Below are positions 1-6,141 of a stretch of DNA of 18,541 nt, piece by piece. The notes under the pieces were generated by a model, which was not told the origin of the DNA, searched no databases, and worked only from the letters and a program-made list of their open reading frames with translations. The position numbers were made by a program, and so were the translations under genes. Origin of the DNA: Pseudomonadota bacterium (GTDB lineage Bacteria > Pseudomonadota > Alphaproteobacteria > Acetobacterales > Acetobacteraceae); contig JAJXSZ010000022.1 of NCBI GenBank assembly GCA_021784255.1, forward strand, positions 1 through 18,541, in the 5' to 3' direction. How positions within the stretch are numbered: position 1 is the stretch's first letter; the number at the start of each line of letters is the position of its first letter.

Positions 1-1
1 G

Positions 2-115
2 CCGGAACAGCCGAAGCCCCGGGAACTCGCGGCGATCGGCGAGGCCTGGTCGCCCCATCGCAGCACCGCCGCCTGGTATCTCTGGCGCGCCGTGGACGAA
101 GCGCGCGCGGCCTAG
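2..115 (+). CDS. DNA-3-methyladenine glycosylase II family, C-terminal end only
   Basis: This is the last 37 codons of a gene that begins before the window. The frame reads ELAAIGEAWSPHRSTAAWYL followed by WRAVDEARAA and a TAG stop. The pattern GEAWxPxRSxAAWYLWR is the typical carboxyl end of the AlkA-type base-excision repair glycosylases, which remove 3-methyladenine and related alkylated bases from DNA. The helix-hairpin-helix and the catalytic aspartate lie outside the window, so activity cannot be judged. Family assignment rests on this C-terminal signature alone. Another member of the HhH-GPD superfamily is possible but less likely. Confidence 0.75.
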   Translation, partial: PEQPKPRELAAIGEAWSPHRSTAAWYLWRAVDEARAA

Positions 116-131
116 GTCGTGGCCGACCGGG

Positions 132-147
132 GGCCCGTCACCGGGCC
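132..147. terminator. Short GC-rich hairpin just after the glycosylase gene
   Basis: A perfect 6-bp stem, GGCCCG / CGGGCC, closes a TCAC loop 16 nt after the glycosylase stop codon. No T-run follows it, so it is at best a weak or Rho-assisted terminator. The call rests on position and symmetry only. Confidence 0.25.
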
Positions 148-849
148 GGATGCGTTGCCCTCGGCGACCTGGTGTCCAGGCCATGGGCCCGGCCCCGCGG
201 TGCAATCCTTCCGCCCATCCGGCACGCCTGTTTCCTGGCGTTTTGCTCATGCCTCTGGCGCGTGCCGCCCGATCCCGACCAACCTTCGCTGTCGCCCCGC
301 GTTCCCGTTTGGGGCGCTGTCGAGCGGGCGCCGAGAGGAAACGCGGCACCGGCGCGTCGCGTTGCGGCGCGGGAATGGGCGCGCTCCGACGCGGAGCATA
401 GCCTATCCACACCGGCGCCGCAGGCCAACATCCCGGGGCGGCGTCCATGGCCGGGTGGTGGCGATGGAAGTCAAACCAAACGCTACGCCGCCATCAGTCG
501 GGCCATCGGCGAAGGGGCGCGATAGGGGGGCAGTCCTCGCATTTCTGTCCGAGAATGCCGGGGGGTGACCCAAGCGGCGATTTTCGCGCGCACGGCGTCG
601 GTGACCGACCGGCCCAGCGAAGCCGGTCCATCGACGAGCCGAAGCTTCGCGCCGATCTCTTCGCGCCGGTAACGTTGCTCGGCATAGCGGTCGTCCCTGA
701 TGCCAAAAACCATGCCTCGGGGCGGGCCCGGTCCATCGAGGTGGATCACCGCGGCACGGCGCTGATTCCGCCTACCCGAGGATCATCGAGGGTTGCACGC
801 GAGGTCTGACGGTGTCACCGTGCCCGCCGGTTCCCGTAACGTCGCAAGA

Positions 850-885
850 CTGGCTCTCACATCACGGCTGGCTCTCACATCACGG
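850..885. repeat. Perfect 18-bp tandem duplication
   Basis: CTGGCTCTCACATCACGG occurs twice head to tail (850-867 and 868-885) with no mismatch. It lies 72 bp upstream of the chosen start of the membrane protein gene. Its length is a multiple of three and it would encode LALTSR twice if translation began further upstream, but no ribosome binding site supports that. Confidence 0.9.
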
Positions 886-941
886 GCTGCCCAAGCCGAT
901 AAGGCGTCCCGCGCAGAAGGCAGCGGAGGGCAGAAGGAAGC

Positions 942-946
942 GGAGG
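942..946 (+). promoter_or_regulatory. Ribosome binding site GGAGG that decides the start at 958
   Basis: GGAGG lies 11 nt before ATG 958. It favours this start over in-frame upstream codons, which would add a low-complexity N-terminus containing the duplicated LALTSR. Confidence 0.5.
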
Positions 947-957
947 TACGTACGGTC

Positions 958-1653
958 ATGAGTGTGATGGCGTTCGTGGTCTGGGCCGTGATCCTCGCAC
1001 CTATCGTCTGGTTCTTCGCACGGATGGGCATCAATCGTGACGCCACGAGACTGATCGCCAGCTTTCGTCGCTGGCGACTCGGCCGGCTCACGGGCCGCCT
1101 GGTCAGCTACAGCTCGTACACGACCGTAAGCGGCAGCGGCGGCTACAGCGTCGGCGATGCGGTGGCTCCGGTAAGCATCCGCACTCACTTGCACGAAAAA
1201 TTGCGTCTCGAATTAGCGGGCGGCAAGCTGAGGGACTTTGAACTCGTGGGCTTTGAGCTCACCCCTACGATCGGGGATGTGATCACCCTCTGGATCGCAT
1301 CTCGGTACAGCTCCGAAAGTATTTTCGCAGCTCTCAATCATACCACCGAGTCCATGGCCCTCAATATGCAGGAGCTGTTCGCCATGGGCACCGGGGGGCG
1401 GATGTTGCAGTCCCTCAAGGGCATTGCTGCGGCAATTTTCATGGCCTTCTGCGTCATCGTAGGAATTGTGCTGCAGCAGATCGCCATCATCATGTGGGGA
1501 TGGATTCCGTGGGCGATCTGGCTATGGCGCACGCGCTATATTTCCGGGTTCGCGAAAAGGGGAGCAAAGCCGCTTTGGATCGCCTCCGCTGCAGACGCCC
1601 AGGCCTTGATGGCCGCGTCTCCCGCAGCCGCCCCGGCCGTGTCCGGCCCGTGA
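958..1653 (+). CDS. Uncharacterised membrane protein, 231 aa
   Basis: I do not recognise a named family. The product has one hydrophobic segment at residues 4-21, then a mainly polar region with a short basic stretch (about 31-48, rich in Arg). A Gly/Ser/Tyr-rich link (51-66) leads to a beta-rich domain (about 68-130) that ends in ALNHTTES. Two further hydrophobic segments follow at about 155-173 and 174-191, then an Ala/Pro-rich tail. The order 'short loop, beta-rich domain ending in NHTT, two helices' reminds me of small bacterial proteins with a domain presented near the membrane, but this is recollection, not proof. The gene is noticeably less GC-rich than its neighbours (about 58% in the first 60 bases against roughly 70% elsewhere). 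It stands alone, convergent with the hydrolase gene, and looks like accessory DNA. The start is chosen by GGAGG at 942-946. Confidence 0.7.
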   Translation: MSVMAFVVWAVILAPIVWFFARMGINRDATRLIASFRRWRLGRLTGRLVSYSSYTTVSGSGGYSVGDAVAPVSIRTHLHEKLRLELAGGKLRDFELVGFELTPTIGDVITLWIASRYSSESIFAALNHTTESMALNMQELFAMGTGGRMLQSLKGIAAAIFMAFCVIVGIVLQQIAIIMWGWIPWAIWLWRTRYISGFAKRGAKPLWIASAADAQALMAASPAAAPAVSGP

Positions 1654-1675
1654 ATTCCCGATACTCCGGGTCATC

Positions 1676-1693
1676 CCGGGTGATTCGACCCGG
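1676..1693. terminator. Hairpin between convergent genes
   Basis: CCGGGT and ACCCGG form a perfect 6-bp stem around the loop GATTCG, in the 52-bp gap between the membrane protein gene and the convergent hydrolase gene. It could serve both directions. There is no T-run on either side. Confidence 0.35.
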
Positions 1694-1705
1694 TCGGATA
1701 CCGCC

Positions 1706-2470
1706 CTAGCCCAGAAACCGCTCGACCGCCGCCACGAACCCGTCGGGGTCGTCCGCGTGCAGCCAGTGCCCCGCCTCGGGCAGCACCGCAAAGCGCACGG
1801 CGGGAAACAGCGCGCGGATGACCGCGTGGTGCTCCTCGCGCACATAGGGCGAGCGTCCGCCGACCAGGAACAGCGTCGGTCCCTCGAACACCCCCGCCGT
1901 CGCGGGCCAGTCGAGAATGTCGTAGAGCCCGGCGGCGATTTCCTCGAGCCCCACGGCCCAGCGCGGCTCCCGCCCGGTCATCAGGTTCTGGGCGAGGAAC
2001 CCACGCACGGAGGGGTCCGGGGCTACCAGGGCCAGCGCCGCGTCAGCGTCCGCGCGGGTCATGCCGGGGAAAAGGCGCATGCCGCGCATCGCCGCGATAT
2101 AAGCGTTGAACTCGCTGCGATAGCGTACCGGCGCGATGTCCGCGACGATCAGCCGGCGGACGGTTCCGGGGTGGCGCAGCGCCACCGTCATCGCGACCTT
2201 TCCACCCATGGAATGACCGAGCAGGTCGCAGGGTGTGGCGCCGAGCGAGGTCAGCGTCTCCACCACGTCCGCCGCCATCTCGGGGTAGGTCATGCCCGGC
2301 GCGCGCGGGCTGCCGCCGTGGTTGCGCAGATCGAGCGCGAGCACCCGGCGGCGCTCCGCGAGACGTTTCTGCACCGTCGCGAGATTGGTGGCGCGGCCGA
2401 ACAGCCCGTGCGTCATGGCAAGCGCGGGCACACCCTCGCCGCGTTCGATCGCGCGCAGCCGCATCGTCAT
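1706..2470 (-). CDS. Alpha/beta hydrolase, YbfF/ABHD11-like esterase
   Basis: This 254-aa single-domain alpha/beta hydrolase carries the early oxyanion-side motif HGLFG (21-25), the nucleophile elbow GHSMGG with Ser87, and a histidine in AGHW (His235). Asp111 in VADIAPV stands 24 residues after the nucleophile, which matches the unusual acid position I recall for YbfF and human ABHD11 and points to that branch rather than to a haloperoxidase or MhpC type. RNHGGSP and GGRSPYV are also typical of it. The likely activity is hydrolysis of an ester or thioester, but the substrate is unknown. The start ATG overlaps the stop of the upstream permease gene (ATGA), so the two are translationally coupled. 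A second ATG lies two codons in. Confidence 0.85.
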   Translation of the reverse strand: MTMRLRAIERGEGVPALAMTHGLFGRATNLATVQKRLAERRRVLALDLRNHGGSPRAPGMTYPEMAADVVETLTSLGATPCDLLGHSMGGKVAMTVALRHPGTVRRLIVADIAPVRYRSEFNAYIAAMRGMRLFPGMTRADADAALALVAPDPSVRGFLAQNLMTGREPRWAVGLEEIAAGLYDILDWPATAGVFEGPTLFLVGGRSPYVREEHHAVIRALFPAVRFAVLPEAGHWLHADDPDGFVAAVERFLG

Positions 2471-3402
2471 CGCCTGCGCGGGGGCCACGCGGCGACCGCG
2501 ACGCCCGCCAGCACCAGCGCCGTGCCGGCGACAAGGTCGGGCCCGATCGTCTCGCCCAGCCACCAGGCGGAGAACAGCAGCCCCGCCGCCGGCGTCGCGA
2601 GGAACCCGACGGAGGAGATCATCGCCGGCAGGGTCGCCGCCGCCTCCATCACGCACCAAGTGCCGGCGGGCCCGGCGAGCAGGCCGATATAGGCGAGCGC
2701 GCCCGCCGCGCCGATACCCCATTCCGTCGGGCGCGGCGTTTCCAGCCAGGCGAGCGGCAGCAGCACCAGCGTCGCGAGACCGAAGCACCAGGGCAGCAGG
2801 TCCAGCATCCGGTGCTCCGGCGGGAAGCGCCGCACCGTGAGGATCGCGGCCGAGAACCCGCCCGCCGCGATCAACAGCAGCGCGTGGCCGAGCAGCACGC
2901 CCTTCGCGTGCCAGTTGATCGCCCACGGTCCCATCAGCACCACCACGCCAGCGAGCCCGATCCCCGCCGCGGTCCAGCGGCGCGCCGAGACCCGCTCGCG
3001 CAGCAGAACGTAGGAGAGCGGTGCGATCCAGATGGTGGTGACGTTGGCCAGGATGGTCGTGCGACCCGCCGAGACATAGGCGACCGCGATGTGCGCCAGC
3101 GCGAAGAAAAGTGCGAGTTGCAGCAACCCCACTGAGAGCACCGCCGGCATGTCCCGCCGCCCCGGCAACCGCACGCGGCCCGTCGTCAGCAGCAGCACCG
3201 TGGTCGCGGTCAGGCAGGAAACGCCGGCGCGGCCGGCCGCGAACCACAGCGGCTGCGCGCCGTCCTCGATCGCGAGCTTGGTGATCGGCCAGGCGCTGGC
3301 GAGCAGCACGACCGAGGCGGCAAGCTGCGCCAGGCCACGCACCGGCAGCCCCTCGCGGGGAATGGCTGTCGTCGCTTCAGCGGACATGACGCGCCATCGC
3401 AT
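2467..3402 (-). CDS. EamA/DMT-family permease
   Basis: This protein of about 311 aa is made almost entirely of hydrophobic helices (around ten) in two similar halves, the layout of drug/metabolite transporters of the EamA family. These export or import small metabolites, often amino acids or related compounds, across the inner membrane. The first helix contains WPITKLAIEDGAQPLWFAAG and the second half has an internal repeat of that kind (SVGFLATPAAGLLFSAWWLGE). It lies 129 bp downstream of the Lrp-type regulator gene on the same strand and overlaps the hydrolase gene by 4 bp. That placement suggests that the regulator, permease and hydrolase are co-transcribed and that the cargo may be an amino acid. 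An in-frame ATG at 3387 is an alternative start, and neither start has a strong ribosome binding site. The frame is open upstream all the way to the regulator's stop codon. Confidence 0.85.
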   Translation of the reverse strand: MRWRVMSAEATTAIPREGLPVRGLAQLAASVVLLASAWPITKLAIEDGAQPLWFAAGRAGVSCLTATTVLLLTTGRVRLPGRRDMPAVLSVGLLQLALFFALAHIAVAYVSAGRTTILANVTTIWIAPLSYVLLRERVSARRWTAAGIGLAGVVVLMGPWAINWHAKGVLLGHALLLIAAGGFSAAILTVRRFPPEHRMLDLLPWCFGLATLVLLPLAWLETPRPTEWGIGAAGALAYIGLLAGPAGTWCVMEAAATLPAMISSVGFLATPAAGLLFSAWWLGETIGPDLVAGTALVLAGVAVAAWPPRRR

Positions 3403-3430
3403 GTCCCGGCCGCGCTGCCTACCCTTTCCG

Positions 3431-3536
3431 CGCGCCCAGAACCGCGCCCAGAACCGCGCGCCCAGAGCCGGGCGTCCAGAGCCGGGTGTCCAGAGCCGGG
3501 CGTCCAGAGCCGGGCGTCCAGAGCCGCACGCCTAGA
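3431..3536. repeat. Tandem array of a 14-bp unit between the regulator and permease genes
   Basis: Consecutive units read ACCGCGCGCCCAGA (3453-3466), GCCGGGCGTCCAGA (3467-3480), GCCGGGTGTCCAGA (3481-3494), GCCGGGCGTCCAGA twice (3495-3522) and GCCGCACGCCTAGA (3523-3536). Two shorter, degenerate units precede them (3431-3452). The last unit contains the regulator's stop codon: on the minus strand its TCTAGG corresponds to TCTGGA or TCTGGG in all other copies. Expansion of the gene's own 3' end by slipped replication is the simplest origin. Confidence 0.9.
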
Positions 3537-3969
3537 GCCGGGCGCGGGTCGAGCGAGGGGTCGCGAGCAGCAGGTTGGTCTCGCTGTCGCGCACCCCCTG
3601 GATCAGGCGGATGCGGCGCAGCGCCGCGTCGAGCTCGGCAAGGCTCTCGGTGCCCAGCTCCACCACCAGATCCCAGCGCCCGTTGGTGGTGTGGATGGCG
3701 GCGATCTCGGCCAGGCCGGCGAGGCTGCGCACCACCCGGTCCGCCGCGACCCCCTCGACCGCAATCATGACGATGCCGCGCACCGGCTGCTCGATGGCGT
3801 CGGATTTGAGGATCACGGTGTAGCCGAGGATGGTGCCCGACTGCTCCAGCCGCTCGATGCGCGCCCGCACCGTGGCCCGCGACAGGCCGAGCGCGGCGGC
3901 GAGCGCGGAGACGCTCTGCCGCCCGTTATGGCGCAGCAGTGCCGTGAGTTTCGTATCGATCGCGTCCAT
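3532..3969 (-). CDS. Lrp/AsnC-family transcriptional regulator
   Basis: This 145-aa protein has the standard Lrp layout. An N-terminal winged helix-turn-helix begins MDAIDTKLTALLRHNGR, with recognition region ALAAALGLSRATVRARIERL (22-41), and a C-terminal ligand-binding domain (about 65-135) contains GRWDLVVEL and RDSETNLLL. Regulators of this class bind an amino acid and form octamers. The gene is divergent from the arginase / ornithine cyclodeaminase / putA operon and is the obvious candidate to control it, much as PutR does for putA in other alphaproteobacteria. The effector could be arginine, ornithine or proline, which is inference. The start at 3969 matches where the family normally begins. 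In-frame ATGs at 3987 and 3999 would add 6 or 10 residues, and the ATG at 3999 lies at or before the predicted transcription start. The stop codon sits inside the 14-bp repeat array. Confidence 0.9.
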   Translation of the reverse strand: MDAIDTKLTALLRHNGRQSVSALAAALGLSRATVRARIERLEQSGTILGYTVILKSDAIEQPVRGIVMIAVEGVAADRVVRSLAGLAEIAAIHTTNGRWDLVVELGTESLAELDAALRRIRLIQGVRDSETNLLLATPRSTRARL

Positions 3970-4000
3970 GCCTGCCGATCCGGTCATATTTCCCGCCATA

Positions 4001-4029
4001 ATGGTAAGGTCGCCTGCAAATATTGCCAA
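4001..4029 (-). promoter_or_regulatory. Candidate promoter of the Lrp-type regulator with internal palindrome
   Basis: On the minus strand TTGGCA (4024-4029), a 17-bp spacer and TACCAT (4001-4006) resemble a housekeeping sigma-factor promoter (5/6 and 4/6 matches to TTGACA and TATAAT). Inside the spacer lies GCAAATATTGC (4016-4026), a dyad with GCAA/TTGC arms and an A/T centre, in a distinctly AT-rich patch of an otherwise GC-rich region. Such AT-centred dyads are typical of Lrp-family operators, so autoregulation and control of the divergent operon are plausible. No convincing -35/-10 pair was found for the plus-strand operon. Confidence 0.35.
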
Positions 4030-4103
4030 ATTCGCCTGTTCGTTCCGCCAGGGGGCGCTGCTTGGCTGTGCCCGGCTGACATCGCGACGGGGCCGGGGCG
4101 GGA

Positions 4104-5033
4104 ATGACGAGACGGGTTTGCAAACTGATCGGCGTGCCGGTGCAGGACGGTTCCGGGCGGCGGGGCTGCGAGATGGGCCCGGCCGCGCTGCGCGCCGCCG
4201 GCCTCGCCGAGGCGATCGCGAGCCTCGGGCATGGCGTGGCCGATCTCGGCACCCTGGCACCGCCGCCGCCGCTGCCGGCGAGCTACCCCAACCCGGTGCT
4301 AAAGAACCTTCCCCAGGTCGCCGCCTGGGTCGACAAGCTCGCCGCGGTGGCCTTCGCCGAGAGTGCCGAGGGCATGCCGCTGTTCATGGGCGGCGATCAC
4401 AGCCTGTCGGCCGGCACCATCGCCGGGCTGGCACGGCGCGCGGCGCTGCTCGGGCGCAAGCTGTTCGTGCTGTGGCTCGATGCGCATCCGGATTTCCACT
4501 CCCTGCACTCGACCGAGAGCGGCAACATCCATGGCACGCCGGTCGCCTACCTCACCGGCCAGCCCGGCTTCGCCGGCGGCCTGCCGCAGCTCGCGGCCAC
4601 GGTCGATCCGCGCCACGTCGCCATGCTCGGCATCCGCAGCGTCGATACCGCCGAGCGCCGCGCCCTGGCCGGCAGCGGCATCACCGTCCTCGACATGCGC
4701 GCGATCGACGAGCACAGCATCGCCCCGCTGCTGCGCCGGCTGCTCGAGCGCGTGCGCGCCGAGGACGGGCTGCTGCACGTCAGCTTCGACGTGGACTTCC
4801 TCGACCCGGCGATCGCCCCCGCGGTCGGCACCACCGTGCCCGGCGGCGCCAGCTTCCGCGAGGCCCACCTGGTGATGGAGATGCTGCACGACAGCGACCT
4901 GGTGACGAGCCTCGACCTGGTGGAGCTGAACCCGTTCCTCGACGAGCGCGGCCGCACCGCGACGCTGCTGGTCGACCTGGTGGCGAGCCTGTTCGGCCGC
5001 CATGTCCTCGATCGCCCGACAAGGAGCTTCTGA
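4104..5033 (+). CDS. rocF: Arginase
   Basis: Arginase hydrolyses L-arginine to L-ornithine and urea with a two-manganese centre. The metal-ligand motifs are all present in this 309-aa protein: GGDHS (His99), LDAHPDF (Asp126, His128, Asp130) and SFDVDFLDP (Asp229, Asp231). SGNIHG (139-144) and the late glutamate in DLVELNP (Glu274), which contacts the guanidino group in arginases, favour arginase over agmatinase or formiminoglutamase. The length is usual for the family. It is the first gene of the catabolic operon, 134 bp from the divergent regulator, and its stop overlaps the start of the cyclodeaminase gene by one base. The substrate is further supported by the next two genes, which consume ornithine and proline. 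No urease genes are in the window, so the fate of urea is unknown. Confidence 0.93.
   Translation: MTRRVCKLIGVPVQDGSGRRGCEMGPAALRAAGLAEAIASLGHGVADLGTLAPPPPLPASYPNPVLKNLPQVAAWVDKLAAVAFAESAEGMPLFMGGDHSLSAGTIAGLARRAALLGRKLFVLWLDAHPDFHSLHSTESGNIHGTPVAYLTGQPGFAGGLPQLAATVDPRHVAMLGIRSVDTAERRALAGSGITVLDMRAIDEHSIAPLLRRLLERVRAEDGLLHVSFDVDFLDPAIAPAVGTTVPGGASFREAHLVMEMLHDSDLVTSLDLVELNPFLDERGRTATLLVDLVASLFGRHVLDRPTRSF
5021..5026 (+). promoter_or_regulatory. Ribosome binding site AAGGAG of ornithine cyclodeaminase
   Basis: AAGGAG lies inside the last codons of the arginase gene, 6 nt before ATG 5033. It fixes the start at the TGATG stop/start overlap and shows coupled translation. Confidence 0.75.
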
Positions 5034-6076
5034 TGTCCGCACCAGCCGCGCTCAACGTCGTGCCATTCGTCAGCGTCGATACGATGATGAAGCTGATCAA
5101 CCGCCACGGCGCCGAGCGCTTCCTCACCGAGCTTGCCGCCTACATCGAGGAGGATTTCCGCCGCTGGGAAAGCTTCCAGAAGACCGCGCGCGTGGCGGCG
5201 CACTCGCCGGACGGCGTGATCGAGCTGATGCCGGCGAGCCACGACACGCTCTATGCCTTCAAATACGTGAACGGCCACCCGAAGAACACACGCAGCGGGC
5301 GGCAGACCGTCACCGCCTTCGGCCTGCTCGCCGATGTCGCGACCGGCTACCCGATCCTGCTCTCGGAGATGACGCTGCTGACCGCGATGCGCACCGCGGC
5401 GACCTCGGCGGTCGCGGCGAAATACCTCGCCCCGCCAGCGGCGCGCACCATGGCGCTGATCGGCAACGGCGCGCAATCCGAGTTCCAGGCGTTGGCGTTC
5501 CGCGCCCTGCTCGGCATCGACCGCCTGCGCCTCTACGACATCGACCCCGCGGCGACGCGCAAATGCGCCGCCAACCTCGCCCGCCTCGGCTTCGATGTGA
5601 CCGCCTGCGCCGGGGTCGCCGAGGCTGTCCAGGGAGCCCAGATCGTCACCACCGCGACCGCCGACAAGCAGTGCGCGACCATCCTCAGCGACAACCTGGT
5701 CGGTGCGGGGATGCACATCAACGCGATCGGCGGCGACTGCCCCGGCAAGACCGAGCTGCACCGCGACATCCTGCTGCGCGCCCGGATCCTCGTCGAATAT
5801 CCGCCGCAGACGCGCGTCGAGGGCGAGATCCAGCAACTGCCGCCGGACCATCCGGTCGAGGAGCTGTGGCGGGTGATCGCGGGCCAGGCGCCGGGGCGGC
5901 GCGGCGCCAGCGAGATCACGCTGTTCGACTCCGTCGGCTTCGCGATCGAGGATTTCTCGGCGCTGCGCTACGTCCGCGACCAGGTGCTGCTGATGCCGGG
6001 CGTCGAAAAGCTCGACATGCTGGCCGACCCCGACGATCCGCGCGACCTCTTCGGCATGATCCTGCGCGCCGCCTGA
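5033..6076 (+). CDS. ocd: Ornithine cyclodeaminase
   Basis: The enzyme converts L-ornithine directly to L-proline and ammonia using a tightly bound NAD+, without passing through free glutamate semialdehyde. The 347-aa product matches the length of characterised ornithine cyclodeaminases. Visible signatures are FKYVNGHP (76-83) and MRTAATSA (119-126) in the substrate site, the Rossmann motif IGNGAQSEFQ (143-152), and INAIGGDCPGKTEL (229-242), whose Asp235 corresponds to the catalytic aspartate described for the Pseudomonas putida enzyme. FDSVGFA near the C-terminus is also conserved. Relatives in the mu-crystallin family act on other imino or amino acids, but FKYVNGHP and the arginase/PutA neighbours make ornithine by far the best substrate. 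The start is set by AAGGAG at 5021-5026. Confidence 0.94.
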   Translation: MSAPAALNVVPFVSVDTMMKLINRHGAERFLTELAAYIEEDFRRWESFQKTARVAAHSPDGVIELMPASHDTLYAFKYVNGHPKNTRSGRQTVTAFGLLADVATGYPILLSEMTLLTAMRTAATSAVAAKYLAPPAARTMALIGNGAQSEFQALAFRALLGIDRLRLYDIDPAATRKCAANLARLGFDVTACAGVAEAVQGAQIVTTATADKQCATILSDNLVGAGMHINAIGGDCPGKTELHRDILLRARILVEYPPQTRVEGEIQQLPPDHPVEELWRVIAGQAPGRRGASEITLFDSVGFAIEDFSALRYVRDQVLLMPGVEKLDMLADPDDPRDLFGMILRAA

Positions 6077-6141
6077 AACGCGCCCCCTTCCATCCGCCCT
6101 CGCTGGCGCGGCATGCTGCGGCGAGCCAACCGGGGGACCGC

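Larger units (their letters stand above)
116..957. other. 842-bp stretch without a convincing gene
   Basis: No open frame here has recognisable family motifs, and the several overlapping short frames on both strands are compositionally unremarkable. The best candidate is a minus-strand frame at about 483-783. It has no good ribosome binding site and reads, in part, MVFGIRDDRYAEQRYRREEI and LRLVDGPASLGRSVTDAVRA. Its codon third positions are less GC-rich than in the real genes nearby, so it could be a decayed gene fragment or chance. The stretch also holds a 7-bp inverted repeat (607-613 / 622-628), a 12-bp direct repeat CCGGTCCATCGA (624-635 and 728-739) and a perfect 18-bp tandem duplication (850-885). 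The far end presumably carries the promoter of the membrane protein gene at 958. Confidence 0.5.

Noticed and set aside
119..568. Plus-strand open frame of 149 codons after the glycosylase gene
   Set aside because: It has no plausible start signal. Its composition is dominated by Arg, Pro, Gly and Ala in all overlapping frames, and it shows no recognisable motif.
793..957. Longer N-terminus for the membrane protein at 958
   Set aside because: The added residues contain the duplicated LALTSR and no domain. GGAGG at 942-946 supports ATG 958, whose first helix then forms a normal N-terminal anchor.
2471..3247. Extension of the hydrolase frame upstream through the permease gene
   Set aside because: The translation there is Arg/Gly/Ala-rich shadow of the permease, which has ten credible membrane helices in another frame. 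The ATGA overlap gives a natural hydrolase start at 2470.
5002..6141. Extension of the PutA frame upstream through the ornithine cyclodeaminase gene
   Set aside because: The frame is open by composition, but the translation is Arg-rich noise out of frame with a clear cyclodeaminase. ATG 6142 has a purine-rich ribosome binding site and begins where type B PutAs begin.
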